From NCBI GenBank assembly GCA_001771815.1, contig MEPU01000006.1, forward strand, positions 62,001 to 126,000: a stretch of DNA of 64,000 bases. Direction: 5' to 3'. This document shows positions 36,590 through 44,809 of the stretch, one piece after another. Both the position numbers and the translations under genes were made by a program. The notes beneath the pieces are model-generated. The model was given only the letters and a program-made list of their open reading frames with translations. It did not search any database and was not told the DNA's origin. Positions within the stretch are counted from its first letter, which is position 1; each line of letters opens with the position of its first letter. The DNA is from Bdellovibrionales bacterium RIFCSPHIGHO2_01_FULL_40_29. GTDB taxonomy: Bacteria > Bdellovibrionota > Bdellovibrionia > Bdellovibrionales > Bdellovibrionaceae.

Positions 36590-37627
36590 CTATATTCCCA
36601 TCGACTGTATAGAACTTATAAGATCGGCAGTCTCACAAGGGACGCAACCCACTTTACCAACAACAACTCCCGCAGCAAAATTAGCAATCATACAAGACTC
36701 TGTCAGTGGTAATCCCGCGGCAACACCCAATGCAAGTGCAGCTATAACTGTATCTCCAGCACCCGTAACATCAAAAACTTTCTTCGCAAAAGTAGGCACT
36801 TGGGTGACCTGTTGATTCTGAGAAAATATTGTCATCCCGTGAGCCCCTTGAGTCAGGACCACTTGACCGGCACCCGTCATTTTTTGCAATGTGCGCCCAA
36901 CATGAAGGACTCGCTCGGCATTGTCTTCGATGTTTTCTTCATGAACTTTTGTCAAAGCCAATGCTTCGCTGTAGTTCGGCTTGATCAAATCAACACCTTT
37001 ATAAAATTCTGCAAACTTAGTCTGATGCGGATCTACCATCAAAAATTTTCCAGCATCTTTTGTGATCGCAACTATTTTTTGAACAAGTCCTTGCGAAAAA
37101 ATTCCTTTTGCATAATCTTCCAAAACGACAACATCCACTTGGCTGATCAAAGTCTGTAGCTTCTCAAGTAGGGCCACTTCAGATTTTTCAGACAAACCTT
37201 TGCGAATCTCGTGATCAATTCTCACTAAATGATGTTGCCCGCTCATAATACGCATTTTTCGAGTTGTCGGACGACTTGGATCAAATATTAATCCCTGCCC
37301 CGGAACATTTGATTTCTTAAGAAGTGATTTTAAAATTTCAGCACCATCATCCGATCCAATCACTGAAAGAAGGTGTACAGAACCGCCCAAGCTCACGACA
37401 TTTTGAGCCACATTGGCAGCCAAACCCAATCGTTTATCTTCATTTTCAACATCTAAAACTGGAACAGGAGCTTCAGGGCTAATACGTTTGACAGCACCCA
37501 TCACATACTCATCAACACCAACATCACCAATCACCAGAATAGTTTTACCCTTGAATAAAGAAATTTTTTCAACAAGCCGTTGGCGTGTTGCAGGATCTAC
37601 GGAAAGAGGCTGAATGAAATTTGACAT
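36590..37627 (-). CDS. rfaE1: D-glycero-beta-D-manno-heptose-7-phosphate kinase (HldE kinase domain only)
   Basis: 345 residues from ATG 37627; a longer frame would run into the divergent gene. The kinase signature VKRISPEAPVPVLDVENED and LGLAANVAQNVVSLGG are characteristic of the HldE N-terminal domain, and DVTGAGDTVIAALALGVAAG is the PfkB motif. The C-terminal adenylyltransferase domain of bifunctional HldE is absent, as in HldA/RfaE1 organisms. It makes heptose-1,7-bisphosphate for the LPS core. The divergent AlkB-like gene starts 28 bp away. Confidence 0.92.
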   Translation of the reverse strand: MSNFIQPLSVDPATRQRLVEKISLFKGKTILVIGDVGVDEYVMGAVKRISPEAPVPVLDVENEDKRLGLAANVAQNVVSLGGSVHLLSVIGSDDGAEILKSLLKKSNVPGQGLIFDPSRPTTRKMRIMSGQHHLVRIDHEIRKGLSEKSEVALLEKLQTLISQVDVVVLEDYAKGIFSQGLVQKIVAITKDAGKFLMVDPHQTKFAEFYKGVDLIKPNYSEALALTKVHEENIEDNAERVLHVGRTLQKMTGAGQVVLTQGAHGMTIFSQNQQVTQVPTFAKKVFDVTGAGDTVIAALALGVAAGLPLTESCMIANFAAGVVVGKVGCVPCETADLISSIQSMGI

Positions 37628-37655
37628 GTGAGCCAACCTATTGCAATTAGTGTAA

Positions 37656-38504
37656 GTGTTCAAACCAAAACTCAATCAGCATAGCCGATCTTCGCAACAA
37701 TATCAAAATTTGATTTATAAACCAGGTTACGTTAAGCCCAGCATAAAGAAAGAAATTCTTGAGTATTTGAGCACCCTATACCCGATTTGGGAGATGCGCT
37801 TTTCGAATAGCAATCCACCTCCCGAAGGCGAACCCAACCGTGAACTTTTGAGACCTGTTTATTGGCTGGGAAATTGGCAATTTGCATGTCTTGACTACTA
37901 TCACCCTCCAAAAGGAATTCGTAACCGCTGCGTTTCTGCAGAAGAGTATCCCACTATTTTACAAAGAATGGTTTCTGAGATTGAAAACGAAGTTCGCCAA
38001 TCATTTTCACCAAAAGATATTCCCGAAAATTGGCATTTGAATACCTGCTTGATTAATTTTTACGGTAATAAGTATTACGATGATACCGCTGTTGATTGTG
38101 CACGGGTTGGTGAGCACAAAGATTTTGAACCCGGCCCCGTTGCTAGCGTATCTTTTGGAGAAAGAGCTTATTTTCAATTCGTAAAAAGTGAAGGTAAACA
38201 ACAAAAAAGCCAAGTGGTTTTGCATCAATGGCTTGAAGACTCCAGTTTACAAATTTTTGGTGGCGATAAGTTTAAAAAACAACTTTTTCACCGCGTTCAA
38301 CGAGTTGAAAACAAAGGAATTATATTCAAAGAATTGAACACAACCGGATTTGAAACACGACGAATTAATTTTACATTCCGCTATGTGCCCCGCGAACACA
38401 TCCTCCCCTATCGCTCACTCCCCGAAAACCTCCGCACCGATCTGAAAAATTATGTTACCGAGTTGGCAAACCATTCCGATTTTTGGAAAAACCAAATCGA
38501 TTAA
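37656..38504 (+). CDS. AlkB-like 2-oxoglutarate/Fe(II) oxygenase
   Basis: 282 residues from a GTG start. The double-stranded beta-helix shows GEHKDFE with the His-x-Asp iron ligands near residue 160, then SVSFGERAYFQF, the distal His in FHRVQRV near residue 210, and the 2-oxoglutarate-binding RRINFTFRYV near 245. This ordering matches AlkB-type dioxygenases. Substrate could be alkylated nucleic acid or protein. The gene precedes a pyrimidine tract and a transposase, so it may sit in a variable spot. Confidence 0.78.
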   Translation: MFKPKLNQHSRSSQQYQNLIYKPGYVKPSIKKEILEYLSTLYPIWEMRFSNSNPPPEGEPNRELLRPVYWLGNWQFACLDYYHPPKGIRNRCVSAEEYPTILQRMVSEIENEVRQSFSPKDIPENWHLNTCLINFYGNKYYDDTAVDCARVGEHKDFEPGPVASVSFGERAYFQFVKSEGKQQKSQVVLHQWLEDSSLQIFGGDKFKKQLFHRVQRVENKGIIFKELNTTGFETRRINFTFRYVPREHILPYRSLPENLRTDLKNYVTELANHSDFWKNQID

Positions 38505-38579
38505 GACAGCGGATGACAAAATACTTTTTGCGACGACACCCATAGCGCCGAAACTCTCTCTCTGAGTAAGCGGCTTGAA

Positions 38580-38653
38580 CTTCTTTTCTTTTCTTTTCTT
38601 TTCTTTTCCTTTTCCTTTTCCTTCCTTTTCCTTCCTTTTTTCTTTTTTCTTTC
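38580..38653 (+). repeat. 74-nt uninterrupted polypyrimidine tract with TTTTC pentamer repeats
   Basis: From 38580 to 38653 every base on the plus strand is C or T. The left part is five consecutive TTTTC units, degrading into CTTTTC and TTCC variants and then T-rich heptamers. Neither strand codes convincingly here: the reverse frame gives a Lys/Arg/Glu run that is only a translation of the purine strand. Such tracts can form triplex (H-DNA) structures and change length by slippage. It sits in the 263-bp gap between the AlkB-like gene and the transposase. Confidence 0.95.
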
Positions 38654-38767
38654 ATTCATTCTCTCCGGCCGTTTTTCCTACTTTCTTCCGGATTTCGAAG
38701 TTCCCAAGACTTCTAATTAAACTCATGGGTATCGGTCACGCCACAGGTTTTGCATTAATGATTTGCT

Positions 38768-39322
38768 ATGAAAAAACAACTTCGACTCTCTGGTTTTACA
38801 TTTGGACATCAGTTTCAATCTGGCGGACTTTTACGAAACACCCGTCGCGGTCGAAGGATGCGCTCACTTTCGACAAAAGAACCTCTGCACCTTGTCTTCA
38901 AAGTAAATCGTCAAACACTTAAACGTGGCCTAAGAAGCCCTCGAAACTTTGCACTTATCACAACTATCATAACCCGATATGCCAAACACTTTTCCATTCG
39001 ATTAGAACAAGTCAGTATTCAAAACGACCATCTTCATTGCTTAATTCGAGCATCACATCGCCATTTATTTCAAAATTTTTTCCGAGTTGTTGCTGGTCAA
39101 ATTGCACAACGAATTGAAATGGTGACCGACACCCCAAATTCAAAAAAACTTTGGAAGTATCGACCCTTTTCACGCGTGGTGCGTGGCTATAATGCGCTTA
39201 AAATTGTCCGCGACTACATTCAATTGAACGAGCTAGAAGCCCTTGGAGTTATAAAATACAATAAGAAAAGACTTTGCGGACTTTCAACATCAGAATGGGA
39301 AATACTAAGCACCAAAGAATGA
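38768..39322 (+). CDS. RAYT/IS200-type single-strand transposase (Y1-Tnp family)
   Basis: 184 residues. The HUH motif is NDHLHCLI near residue 88 (His-x-His), and the nucleophile Tyr is in IVRDYIQLNE near residue 149. The N-terminal KEPLHLVFKVNRQTLKRG is typical of REP-associated tyrosine transposases. No second transposase gene or terminal IS inverted repeats bound it. Known: RAYTs process palindromic REP DNA and are often single-copy domesticated genes. The minisatellite and 30-bp palindrome directly downstream may be the cognate DNA. Base composition is similar to its neighbours. Confidence 0.82.
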   Translation: MKKQLRLSGFTFGHQFQSGGLLRNTRRGRRMRSLSTKEPLHLVFKVNRQTLKRGLRSPRNFALITTIITRYAKHFSIRLEQVSIQNDHLHCLIRASHRHLFQNFFRVVAGQIAQRIEMVTDTPNSKKLWKYRPFSRVVRGYNALKIVRDYIQLNELEALGVIKYNKKRLCGLSTSEWEILSTKE

Positions 39323-39410
39323 TACCAAGCCAACACTGCGCCATGTATTTCACTCGCTGAATACAGTATTCTGACCAGGTATCTGATATCAGAACTCTGG
39401 ATTCTGTTCC

Positions 39411-39550
39411 GTATTCTTAATTCTGTATTCTTAATTCTGTATTCTGAACTCTGTATTCTGAACTCTGTATTCTGAACTCTGTATTCTGAACTCTGTATTC
39501 TGAACTCTGTATTCTGAACTCTGTATTCTGAACTCTGTATTCTGTATTCT
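39411..39550 (+). repeat. 14-bp tandem repeat array (minisatellite)
   Basis: Seven exact consecutive copies of GTATTCTGAACTCT occupy 39439-39536. They are preceded by two copies of the variant GTATTCTTAATTCT (39411-39438) and followed by two 7-bp half-units GTATTCT (39537-39550). The unit is itself two related 7-mers. Upstream partial matches extend to about 39380. The array lies in the 283-bp gap between the transposase and the hydrolase gene. Confidence 0.97.
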
Positions 39551-39575
39551 GTATTCTGAATTCAGAATACAGAAT
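39546..39575. repeat. 30-bp perfect palindrome
   Basis: The 15 bases 39546-39560 are the exact reverse complement of 39561-39575, with no spacer; the centre is GAATTC. The left arm is built from the tandem-repeat unit, and the right arm is complementary to it, so it can also pair with any upstream repeat copy. It lies between the converging transposase and hydrolase genes and could act as a terminator or as transposase substrate. Confidence 0.95.
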
Positions 39576-39605
39576 TAAAGCGTTCTGTCCTCTCACGTCA
39601 CAAAT

Positions 39606-41012
39606 CTATGGTAGGGTTTCTCCCCACTGAATTTTAAATAAATCAATGATGAATTCCCAGCGATAATCAGTTACAAACCCGCAATGAATACCTCGATCCA
39701 ATTCCAAAATCTCAGTCTTCTCGAATACTCCTGGCTGCCGACGTTGTCCAATCAATGAAGTGTTAATCGCTGTTGGGACCAAGGGGTCATTGGGTGTCGT
39801 CATAATCAAAATTGGGGTTTTCTTATTCTTGTAGTATGGCCAAAAATTATTTAAGTCAGAAAATGATTTTGCAGATTGAAAATGATCACGCAGTCCTTTC
39901 GGCCATTGAATGTTTATGGGCATTTCCACAGACGGACGTAATTGATTTTTTTCCAAATAACGCATTATCCCTGGAACATATCGCGGTTTAAAATCCAAAA
40001 TGGTTTGCCACCAATCGACAGGATCCAATTCTGTCATGCGTTCGCGAACTGCTTGCAACCTACGATAATTCCACAGATCAATAATTCCTGCCGCCAATTG
40101 TGAGTCCTGATTTTGGGTCAACGTCTTAACCAAGTTGATAACTGGACAGAGCGCCATCACACTTTTAAGTTGTCGTTGATTTTCCTCATCCAAGGTCTGA
40201 GTTAAAAATATCCCATTCGCACCCAAACTGATTCCAAGCAAATGGATATCAGTTATCAAGTTTTTAATCCCAGACTGTTTTAAATTCTGCAATATAAAAT
40301 ATGTTTGTAAGCCCTCATCTACGCCCCCAAATGTAATGGGATTATCAAGCGCTAAATAACCATGACTCGTCAAATTTTCGAGGGCTAAAAAATTAAAGCC
40401 AAAATCCTCGTAAATAATTTTAGCCAAAAACCTTTCTGCTAAAAACTCATCGACGTTACCATGAACGCCCATTCGTAGAATAACTAAGGGACGCGGCTTT
40501 TGGCTGTCATGAACCCCAAATAGCCCTCGGACATGGACATTTTTACCAGGCTGAGAACTAGGTATTTTAAAAATAGCCTTTCGGAAATGTTCTGGATCTG
40601 AAATATCAAACTCGACGGACAAGGCCCGAACGACTTTACGAAGGTCCCCCATATCTGCGGCTTCAGGTAAATAAGCACAATCAGGGTTATTTTTTAGAAA
40701 TTGACTCGCTTCGGAAACACGCGCACTCAGCGTTTGTGATGAAAAACTAAGCCGACACTGCGAGATTTTACTGATATCACCAATGACTCGAGGCTCCCAG
40801 TTTAGAAAATACGTGTAGATTCCTTGCAGCCAAAGCGGATACGTTGAATAGACGTCTCCTTGGGCCGATGATGCGCTCTGGACTATTGTCATTGCTGTTT
40901 GAAATTGGTCCCATTTCACTGCCGCATCAGAACTTGCATTCGAAGGCCAATTTACTAAAAAGACACCCACTAGGACCAATATCGTTGTCAAAATATTTGC
41001 TCGACAGTTCAT
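39606..41012 (-). CDS. Secreted alpha/beta hydrolase
   Basis: 468 residues with a signal peptide (VLVGVFLVNWPSNASSDA). The nucleophile elbow is in LLGISLGANGIFL near residue 260, the acid probably in TTPNDPLVP near 410, and the His in RGIHCGF near 440. The N-terminal ~150 residues form an uncharacterised cap. It is probably periplasmic or exported, acting on esters or amides; substrate unknown. It ends next to the palindrome described above and starts 49 bp from the divergent dehydrogenase gene. Confidence 0.8.
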   Translation of the reverse strand: MNCRANILTTILVLVGVFLVNWPSNASSDAAVKWDQFQTAMTIVQSASSAQGDVYSTYPLWLQGIYTYFLNWEPRVIGDISKISQCRLSFSSQTLSARVSEASQFLKNNPDCAYLPEAADMGDLRKVVRALSVEFDISDPEHFRKAIFKIPSSQPGKNVHVRGLFGVHDSQKPRPLVILRMGVHGNVDEFLAERFLAKIIYEDFGFNFLALENLTSHGYLALDNPITFGGVDEGLQTYFILQNLKQSGIKNLITDIHLLGISLGANGIFLTQTLDEENQRQLKSVMALCPVINLVKTLTQNQDSQLAAGIIDLWNYRRLQAVRERMTELDPVDWWQTILDFKPRYVPGIMRYLEKNQLRPSVEMPINIQWPKGLRDHFQSAKSFSDLNNFWPYYKNKKTPILIMTTPNDPLVPTAINTSLIGQRRQPGVFEKTEILELDRGIHCGFVTDYRWEFIIDLFKIQWGETLP

Positions 41013-41061
41013 AGAGGTTTTTCTACACTTGTTTCACTATCTTTTTAAGGAGTTTTTTTCC

Positions 41062-42351
41062 ATGAACCAGCACAATTTGAATCCTGAATCTGAGTCTCAT
41101 TTAAATGGTCCACTGTTCCAGAATACTTTGCAGACAATTGATGAGGCTGCTAAGATAATTAATTGTGACCCAAATATCATGGAGCGCTTAAGAAAGCCTC
41201 GCCGCTGTGTCACTGTTTCAATCCCCGTCCGCATGGACGATCAAACAGTTAAAGTTTTTACCGGCTACCGCGTTCAATACAACTCCACTTTAGGTCCTTA
41301 CAAGGGCGGTATTCGCTATCACCAGAATGTAGATCTGGCTGAAGTTGTTGGCCTTGCAGCGCTGATGACTTTTAAAAACTCTGTTTTAGGCTTACCACTT
41401 GGAGGAGCCAAAGGTGGTGTTTGTGTTGATCCTTCAAAACTTTCTCGCACTGAAAAACAAAATCTAACCCGTCGATATGCTTCTGAGATTTCACCCTTTG
41501 TAGGACCAACAAAAGATATTCCTGCGCCAGATGTTGGAACAGATCCACAAACTATGGCTTGGTTTATGGATACCTACTCGCAAGAGCAGGGTGGTTTTGC
41601 TCAACCCGGTGTTGTCACTGGAAAACCTGTTGAAATTGGTGGTTCATTGGGACGAAATCATGCCACAGGCCTAGGAGTTATTTACGTTTGTGAGCGCGCT
41701 ATGGAAATGCTCAATATGACTATGGCTGGATCACGCGTTGTGGTTCAAGGTTTCGGTAATGTTGGTTCTTTTGCCGCTAAGTTTGCCTATGAGCGCGGTG
41801 CTCGAGTTATCGCCGTCAGCGATGTCACTGGAGGAATTTTTAATGGTGATGGCCTTGATATTCCGGAACTGCTTGAATATGTAAAACAGAATAAAGGTGT
41901 TCGCGGTTATCCAAAATCACAAGCCATTACTAATGAACAACTTCTTGAAACGGAATGTGAAGCACTGTTGCCTTGCGCACTGGAAGGTCAAATCGATATT
42001 CATAATGCCGAGAAAATTAAGTGCAAACTCATCGTTGAGGGAGCAAACGGTCCCGTGACAAATGCGGCCACAAAAATTTTGCACCAACGCGGTGTCTTTA
42101 TTGCTCCAGATGTTATTTCTAATGGTGGCGGTGTTATCGTATCCTATTTTGAATGGGTTCAAGATATTATGTCTTTCTTCTGGGATGAGGCCGATGTGGA
42201 TTTCAAACTGAAAGGTATTATTTTGAAAGCCTTTGATAACGTTTACAAATTACAAAAAGAGAAAGATGTAGACATGCGATCCGCAGCTTTAGCGGTTTCA
42301 ATTGCTCGCTTAGAAAAAGCAATGCTTCTGCGCGGACTTTATCCTCGTTAG
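41062..42351 (+). CDS. gdhA: Glutamate dehydrogenase (Glu/Leu/Phe/Val family)
   Basis: 429 residues from ATG 41062, preceded by AAGGAG. The substrate domain has GPYKGGIRYH, LPLGGAKGGVCVDP with the catalytic Lys, and IPAPDVGTD. The Rossmann domain has VVQGFGNVGSFAAKFAYE and ISNGGGVIVSYFEWVQ. It interconverts glutamate and 2-oxoglutarate with ammonia. Cofactor preference cannot be read with certainty. pyrD starts 4 bp after its stop. Useful to a predator living on amino acids, though this is inference. Confidence 0.93.
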   Translation: MNQHNLNPESESHLNGPLFQNTLQTIDEAAKIINCDPNIMERLRKPRRCVTVSIPVRMDDQTVKVFTGYRVQYNSTLGPYKGGIRYHQNVDLAEVVGLAALMTFKNSVLGLPLGGAKGGVCVDPSKLSRTEKQNLTRRYASEISPFVGPTKDIPAPDVGTDPQTMAWFMDTYSQEQGGFAQPGVVTGKPVEIGGSLGRNHATGLGVIYVCERAMEMLNMTMAGSRVVVQGFGNVGSFAAKFAYERGARVIAVSDVTGGIFNGDGLDIPELLEYVKQNKGVRGYPKSQAITNEQLLETECEALLPCALEGQIDIHNAEKIKCKLIVEGANGPVTNAATKILHQRGVFIAPDVISNGGGVIVSYFEWVQDIMSFFWDEADVDFKLKGIILKAFDNVYKLQKEKDVDMRSAALAVSIARLEKAMLLRGLYPR

Positions 42352-42355
42352 TTTG

Positions 42356-43360
42356 ATGAAGCCTTGGCTGGTATTACCTGCACAAATAGCACATGATCTC
42401 AGCCCGATAGGGTTGAAACTGTATTCATTGCTCAATGAAATTCCCACACCGGCATGGAAATCGTTTGTGTGGGAAAGTATAGTTTTCAAAAATCGCTTAG
42501 GTATCGCTGGGGGAGTCGACAAGAATGGCGAGCTGCTTGATGTTTGGAATAGTATTGGGTGTGGATTCGCAGAAATTGGAACGGTCACTCCAGAGCCTCA
42601 AGAGCCCAATCCTGGAAAAATTCTAGATCGCAGCTTAAAAGATTTTGCACTCTGGAACCAAATGGGATTTCCCTCTGCGGGGGCCGATGATGTCTTTTTC
42701 AATATTCGAAACTTCAAAATGACCTCGTCGCTGCCCGTTTTTGTAAATATTGGTAAGAATCGACAAACCAGTAATGAAAATGCTCATCAAGACTACACAC
42801 GCCTATTACAGAGATTTTACTCTGTTGCTGATGCCTTTGTTGTTAACATAAGCAGTCCTAATACAAAAGGACTTCGAGAGCTAGCTCAAGCTAAAAATCT
42901 CGAGGCTTTTTTGAATCCTCTGCAAATTGCCCAACGTAACCTTTACGAGCAGCATGGCTTTAAAAAGCCTGTTGTTCTCAAGCTCAGCCCAGATTTAGAA
43001 TCTGATGATTTTAAAAATATAATAGACACCAGCTTAAAGAATAAAATAGACGGATTTGTCTTAACAAATACAACTTTATCTCGAACAACTGAAAAGAGTT
43101 TTCCGCCAACAGGCGGAGTCTCTGGAAAACCATTACAAGACTTGTCAAAAAAAGCGCTTCAAATCGTTTGCAGCCACTTAGGATCAGAAAAACATAAAAA
43201 ACTGATAATTTCCGTCGGTGGAGTGATGACAGCTGAAGATGTTTTTGAAAGAATTGATCTTGGAGCTGATCTTGTTGAAGTTTACACAACTTTAATATTT
43301 CAGGGACCAGGTTTCTTTAAAGGGGTTGCTCAAAAAATTCATGGCAAAAATGGAAAATAA
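42356..43360 (+). CDS. pyrD: Dihydroorotate dehydrogenase (quinone), class 2
   Basis: 334 residues from ATG 42356 (a TTG one codon earlier also exists). FMN and substrate motifs are AGGVDKNGELLDVWN, AEIGTVTPEPQEPNPG, NISSPNTKGLREL with the class 2 catalytic Ser, VLTNTTLSR and GGVSGKPLQDLSKKAL. It oxidises dihydroorotate using the quinone pool in pyrimidine synthesis. The Nudix gene starts inside its 3' end. A membrane-associating N-terminal helix is suggested but short. Confidence 0.94.
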   Translation: MKPWLVLPAQIAHDLSPIGLKLYSLLNEIPTPAWKSFVWESIVFKNRLGIAGGVDKNGELLDVWNSIGCGFAEIGTVTPEPQEPNPGKILDRSLKDFALWNQMGFPSAGADDVFFNIRNFKMTSSLPVFVNIGKNRQTSNENAHQDYTRLLQRFYSVADAFVVNISSPNTKGLRELAQAKNLEAFLNPLQIAQRNLYEQHGFKKPVVLKLSPDLESDDFKNIIDTSLKNKIDGFVLTNTTLSRTTEKSFPPTGGVSGKPLQDLSKKALQIVCSHLGSEKHKKLIISVGGVMTAEDVFERIDLGADLVEVYTTLIFQGPGFFKGVAQKIHGKNGK

Positions 43361-43829
43361 AACCAACAGCAAGGATCCCAAATCAGGTGATATTCGCCCA
43401 CGAAAAGCCCATGTCAAAAAGAATTGGATTCCGGTTGTTGCTGGGATCTTAAAAAAAGATGGCAAAATCCTGGTTGGTCAACGTCCCGAAAATCACACCC
43501 TGGCTGGACTGTGGGAGTTTCCCGGTGGAAAAATCGAACTTGGAGAAACTCCTGAAGAGGCCCTTGCTCGTGAACTGAATGAAGAACTTGGAATTGAAGC
43601 TATTGTTGGAGATCTTAAGCTAGCCTGCTCACACTCGTACGGAGATGTTGGTATTTTAATACTATTCTATGAGATCCTATTTTGGAAAGGCGAACCAAAA
43701 GCTCAACATCATGTTGAGCTTGAGTGGATCTTTCCGGCAAATCTTGGTGATAAAAAAATACCCGATGCCAACCGAAAAAATCTATCTCGGATATTTAAAG
43801 CCTTTGATTTAAAAGGTGAAAAAGAGTGA
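43341..43829 (+). CDS. Nudix hydrolase, MutT-like
   Basis: 162 residues from ATG 43341; a further ATG at 43350 and a TTG at 43326 are alternatives. The Nudix box is complete: GKIELGETPEEALARELNEE followed by LGI (Gx5Ex7REUxEExGU). The preceding VGQRPENHTLAGLWEFPGG is characteristic of MutT, which removes 8-oxo-dGTP from the nucleotide pool. A 25-residue basic N-terminus precedes it. It overlaps the pyrD 3' end by ~20 bp and the next gene by 4 bp (GTGA). Confidence 0.88.
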   Translation: MAKMENKTNSKDPKSGDIRPRKAHVKKNWIPVVAGILKKDGKILVGQRPENHTLAGLWEFPGGKIELGETPEEALARELNEELGIEAIVGDLKLACSHSYGDVGILILFYEILFWKGEPKAQHHVELEWIFPANLGDKKIPDANRKNLSRIFKAFDLKGEKE

Positions 43830-44806
43830 TCTCCGTACTTGTTTATTCGCAATCACGCGGAGATATGGCTGAAAGAATTGTGGAACAATTGGATTTGCTT
43901 GGATATCATGCCGAATCCTCTCAGCAAATAAATATCCCTCGATTGGTATTGAATTCATATCAAATCATACACCTGATCGTTCAAAACTTGCCCCTGAGTT
44001 TAAACGAAATTATTTGCATCACCGCTGCAAAAGCACTTGGAAAAGCCGTTGTTTTATCCTTGATGGATACACCAAATTCATCACAAATCAAAAATTTAAC
44101 CTGGCTGAATCCAGATGCCATCACTGTCAGTCAGACAAATTTTTTAAAATTTTTTCGAAATAAAGCCATTCCAAAAATGATCTTGCCTGAACTTTTTTCT
44201 CCATCATTAAAAAAGCATCCCGCGCATTCAGAAGATCAACCCCTTGAAGGTTTTGTTTTCCCATTACAAAGCTCGCTTCACGAAGCCATAGGTATTTGTA
44301 CTGAAAAACCAGTCTATTGCGATGGACGAAAGCTTTTAGAAAAAAAAACATCCAGTACTTTACGAAAGGACTGGACTTTGATGATTCAGCAAAAAAAGAT
44401 AAGTTCAAATTTTCAACTGATCCTATCCGAAGGAAGTCTAAATACACTTTTTGCTCGAACCAAGCTGGCCCTGATCGTTGCTAGTTCAGAAATGAAAAAT
44501 TCTGATTTTGAAAAGTGGCTGCGCCTTTCTTTGGATTATCGGCATATTTTAATTTTAAACCAATTTCAAGCCACAGGATTCTCGGGGCACTGGACTTCTG
44601 GCCAAAACTGTCTTGTGATTTCGGCCCATGACTGGCTGAAGGATCTGAATTCTAAGCTGGAAACCGTTGATTTTAGCAAAATTAGTAGTGCTCAAGAAAT
44701 CAATCAAAAATCTCTTGATCTGCTATTTAATGATTTATCTCGACTTTATACAAAAATAATCTATCAAAAGACTTCCCTGTTGGATTCAGGCTCAGCTAAA
44801 ATATAG
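43826..44806 (+). CDS. Hypothetical protein coupled to a glycosyltransferase, GT-B-like N-terminus
   Basis: 326 residues from a GTG start within the Nudix stop (4-bp overlap). The first ~130 residues look like a degenerate Rossmann domain (ISVLVYSQSRGDMAERIVEQ; LGKAVVLSLMD). The rest has no recognised motif; there is a second alpha/beta segment with LALIVASSEMKN. It ends 3 bp before the next glycosyltransferase. It may be a decayed or divergent glycosyltransferase acting with that protein. Not recognised. Confidence 0.55.
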   Translation: MISVLVYSQSRGDMAERIVEQLDLLGYHAESSQQINIPRLVLNSYQIIHLIVQNLPLSLNEIICITAAKALGKAVVLSLMDTPNSSQIKNLTWLNPDAITVSQTNFLKFFRNKAIPKMILPELFSPSLKKHPAHSEDQPLEGFVFPLQSSLHEAIGICTEKPVYCDGRKLLEKKTSSTLRKDWTLMIQQKKISSNFQLILSEGSLNTLFARTKLALIVASSEMKNSDFEKWLRLSLDYRHILILNQFQATGFSGHWTSGQNCLVISAHDWLKDLNSKLETVDFSKISSAQEINQKSLDLLFNDLSRLYTKIIYQKTSLLDSGSAKI

Positions 44807-44809
44807 CGA

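Noticed and set aside
38455-38655. Minus-strand reading frame rich in Lys/Arg/Glu
   Set aside because: It is only the translation of the polypurine strand of the simple-sequence tract and overlaps the AlkB-like gene end.
39360-39575. CRISPR array reading of the 14-bp repeats
   Set aside because: The units are directly adjacent without spacers and no cas genes are present; it is a minisatellite.
43826-44806. Calling the 326-residue protein a glycosyltransferase outright
   Set aside because: Only a Rossmann-like N-terminus is visible; no donor-binding E-x7-E or equivalent motif was found.
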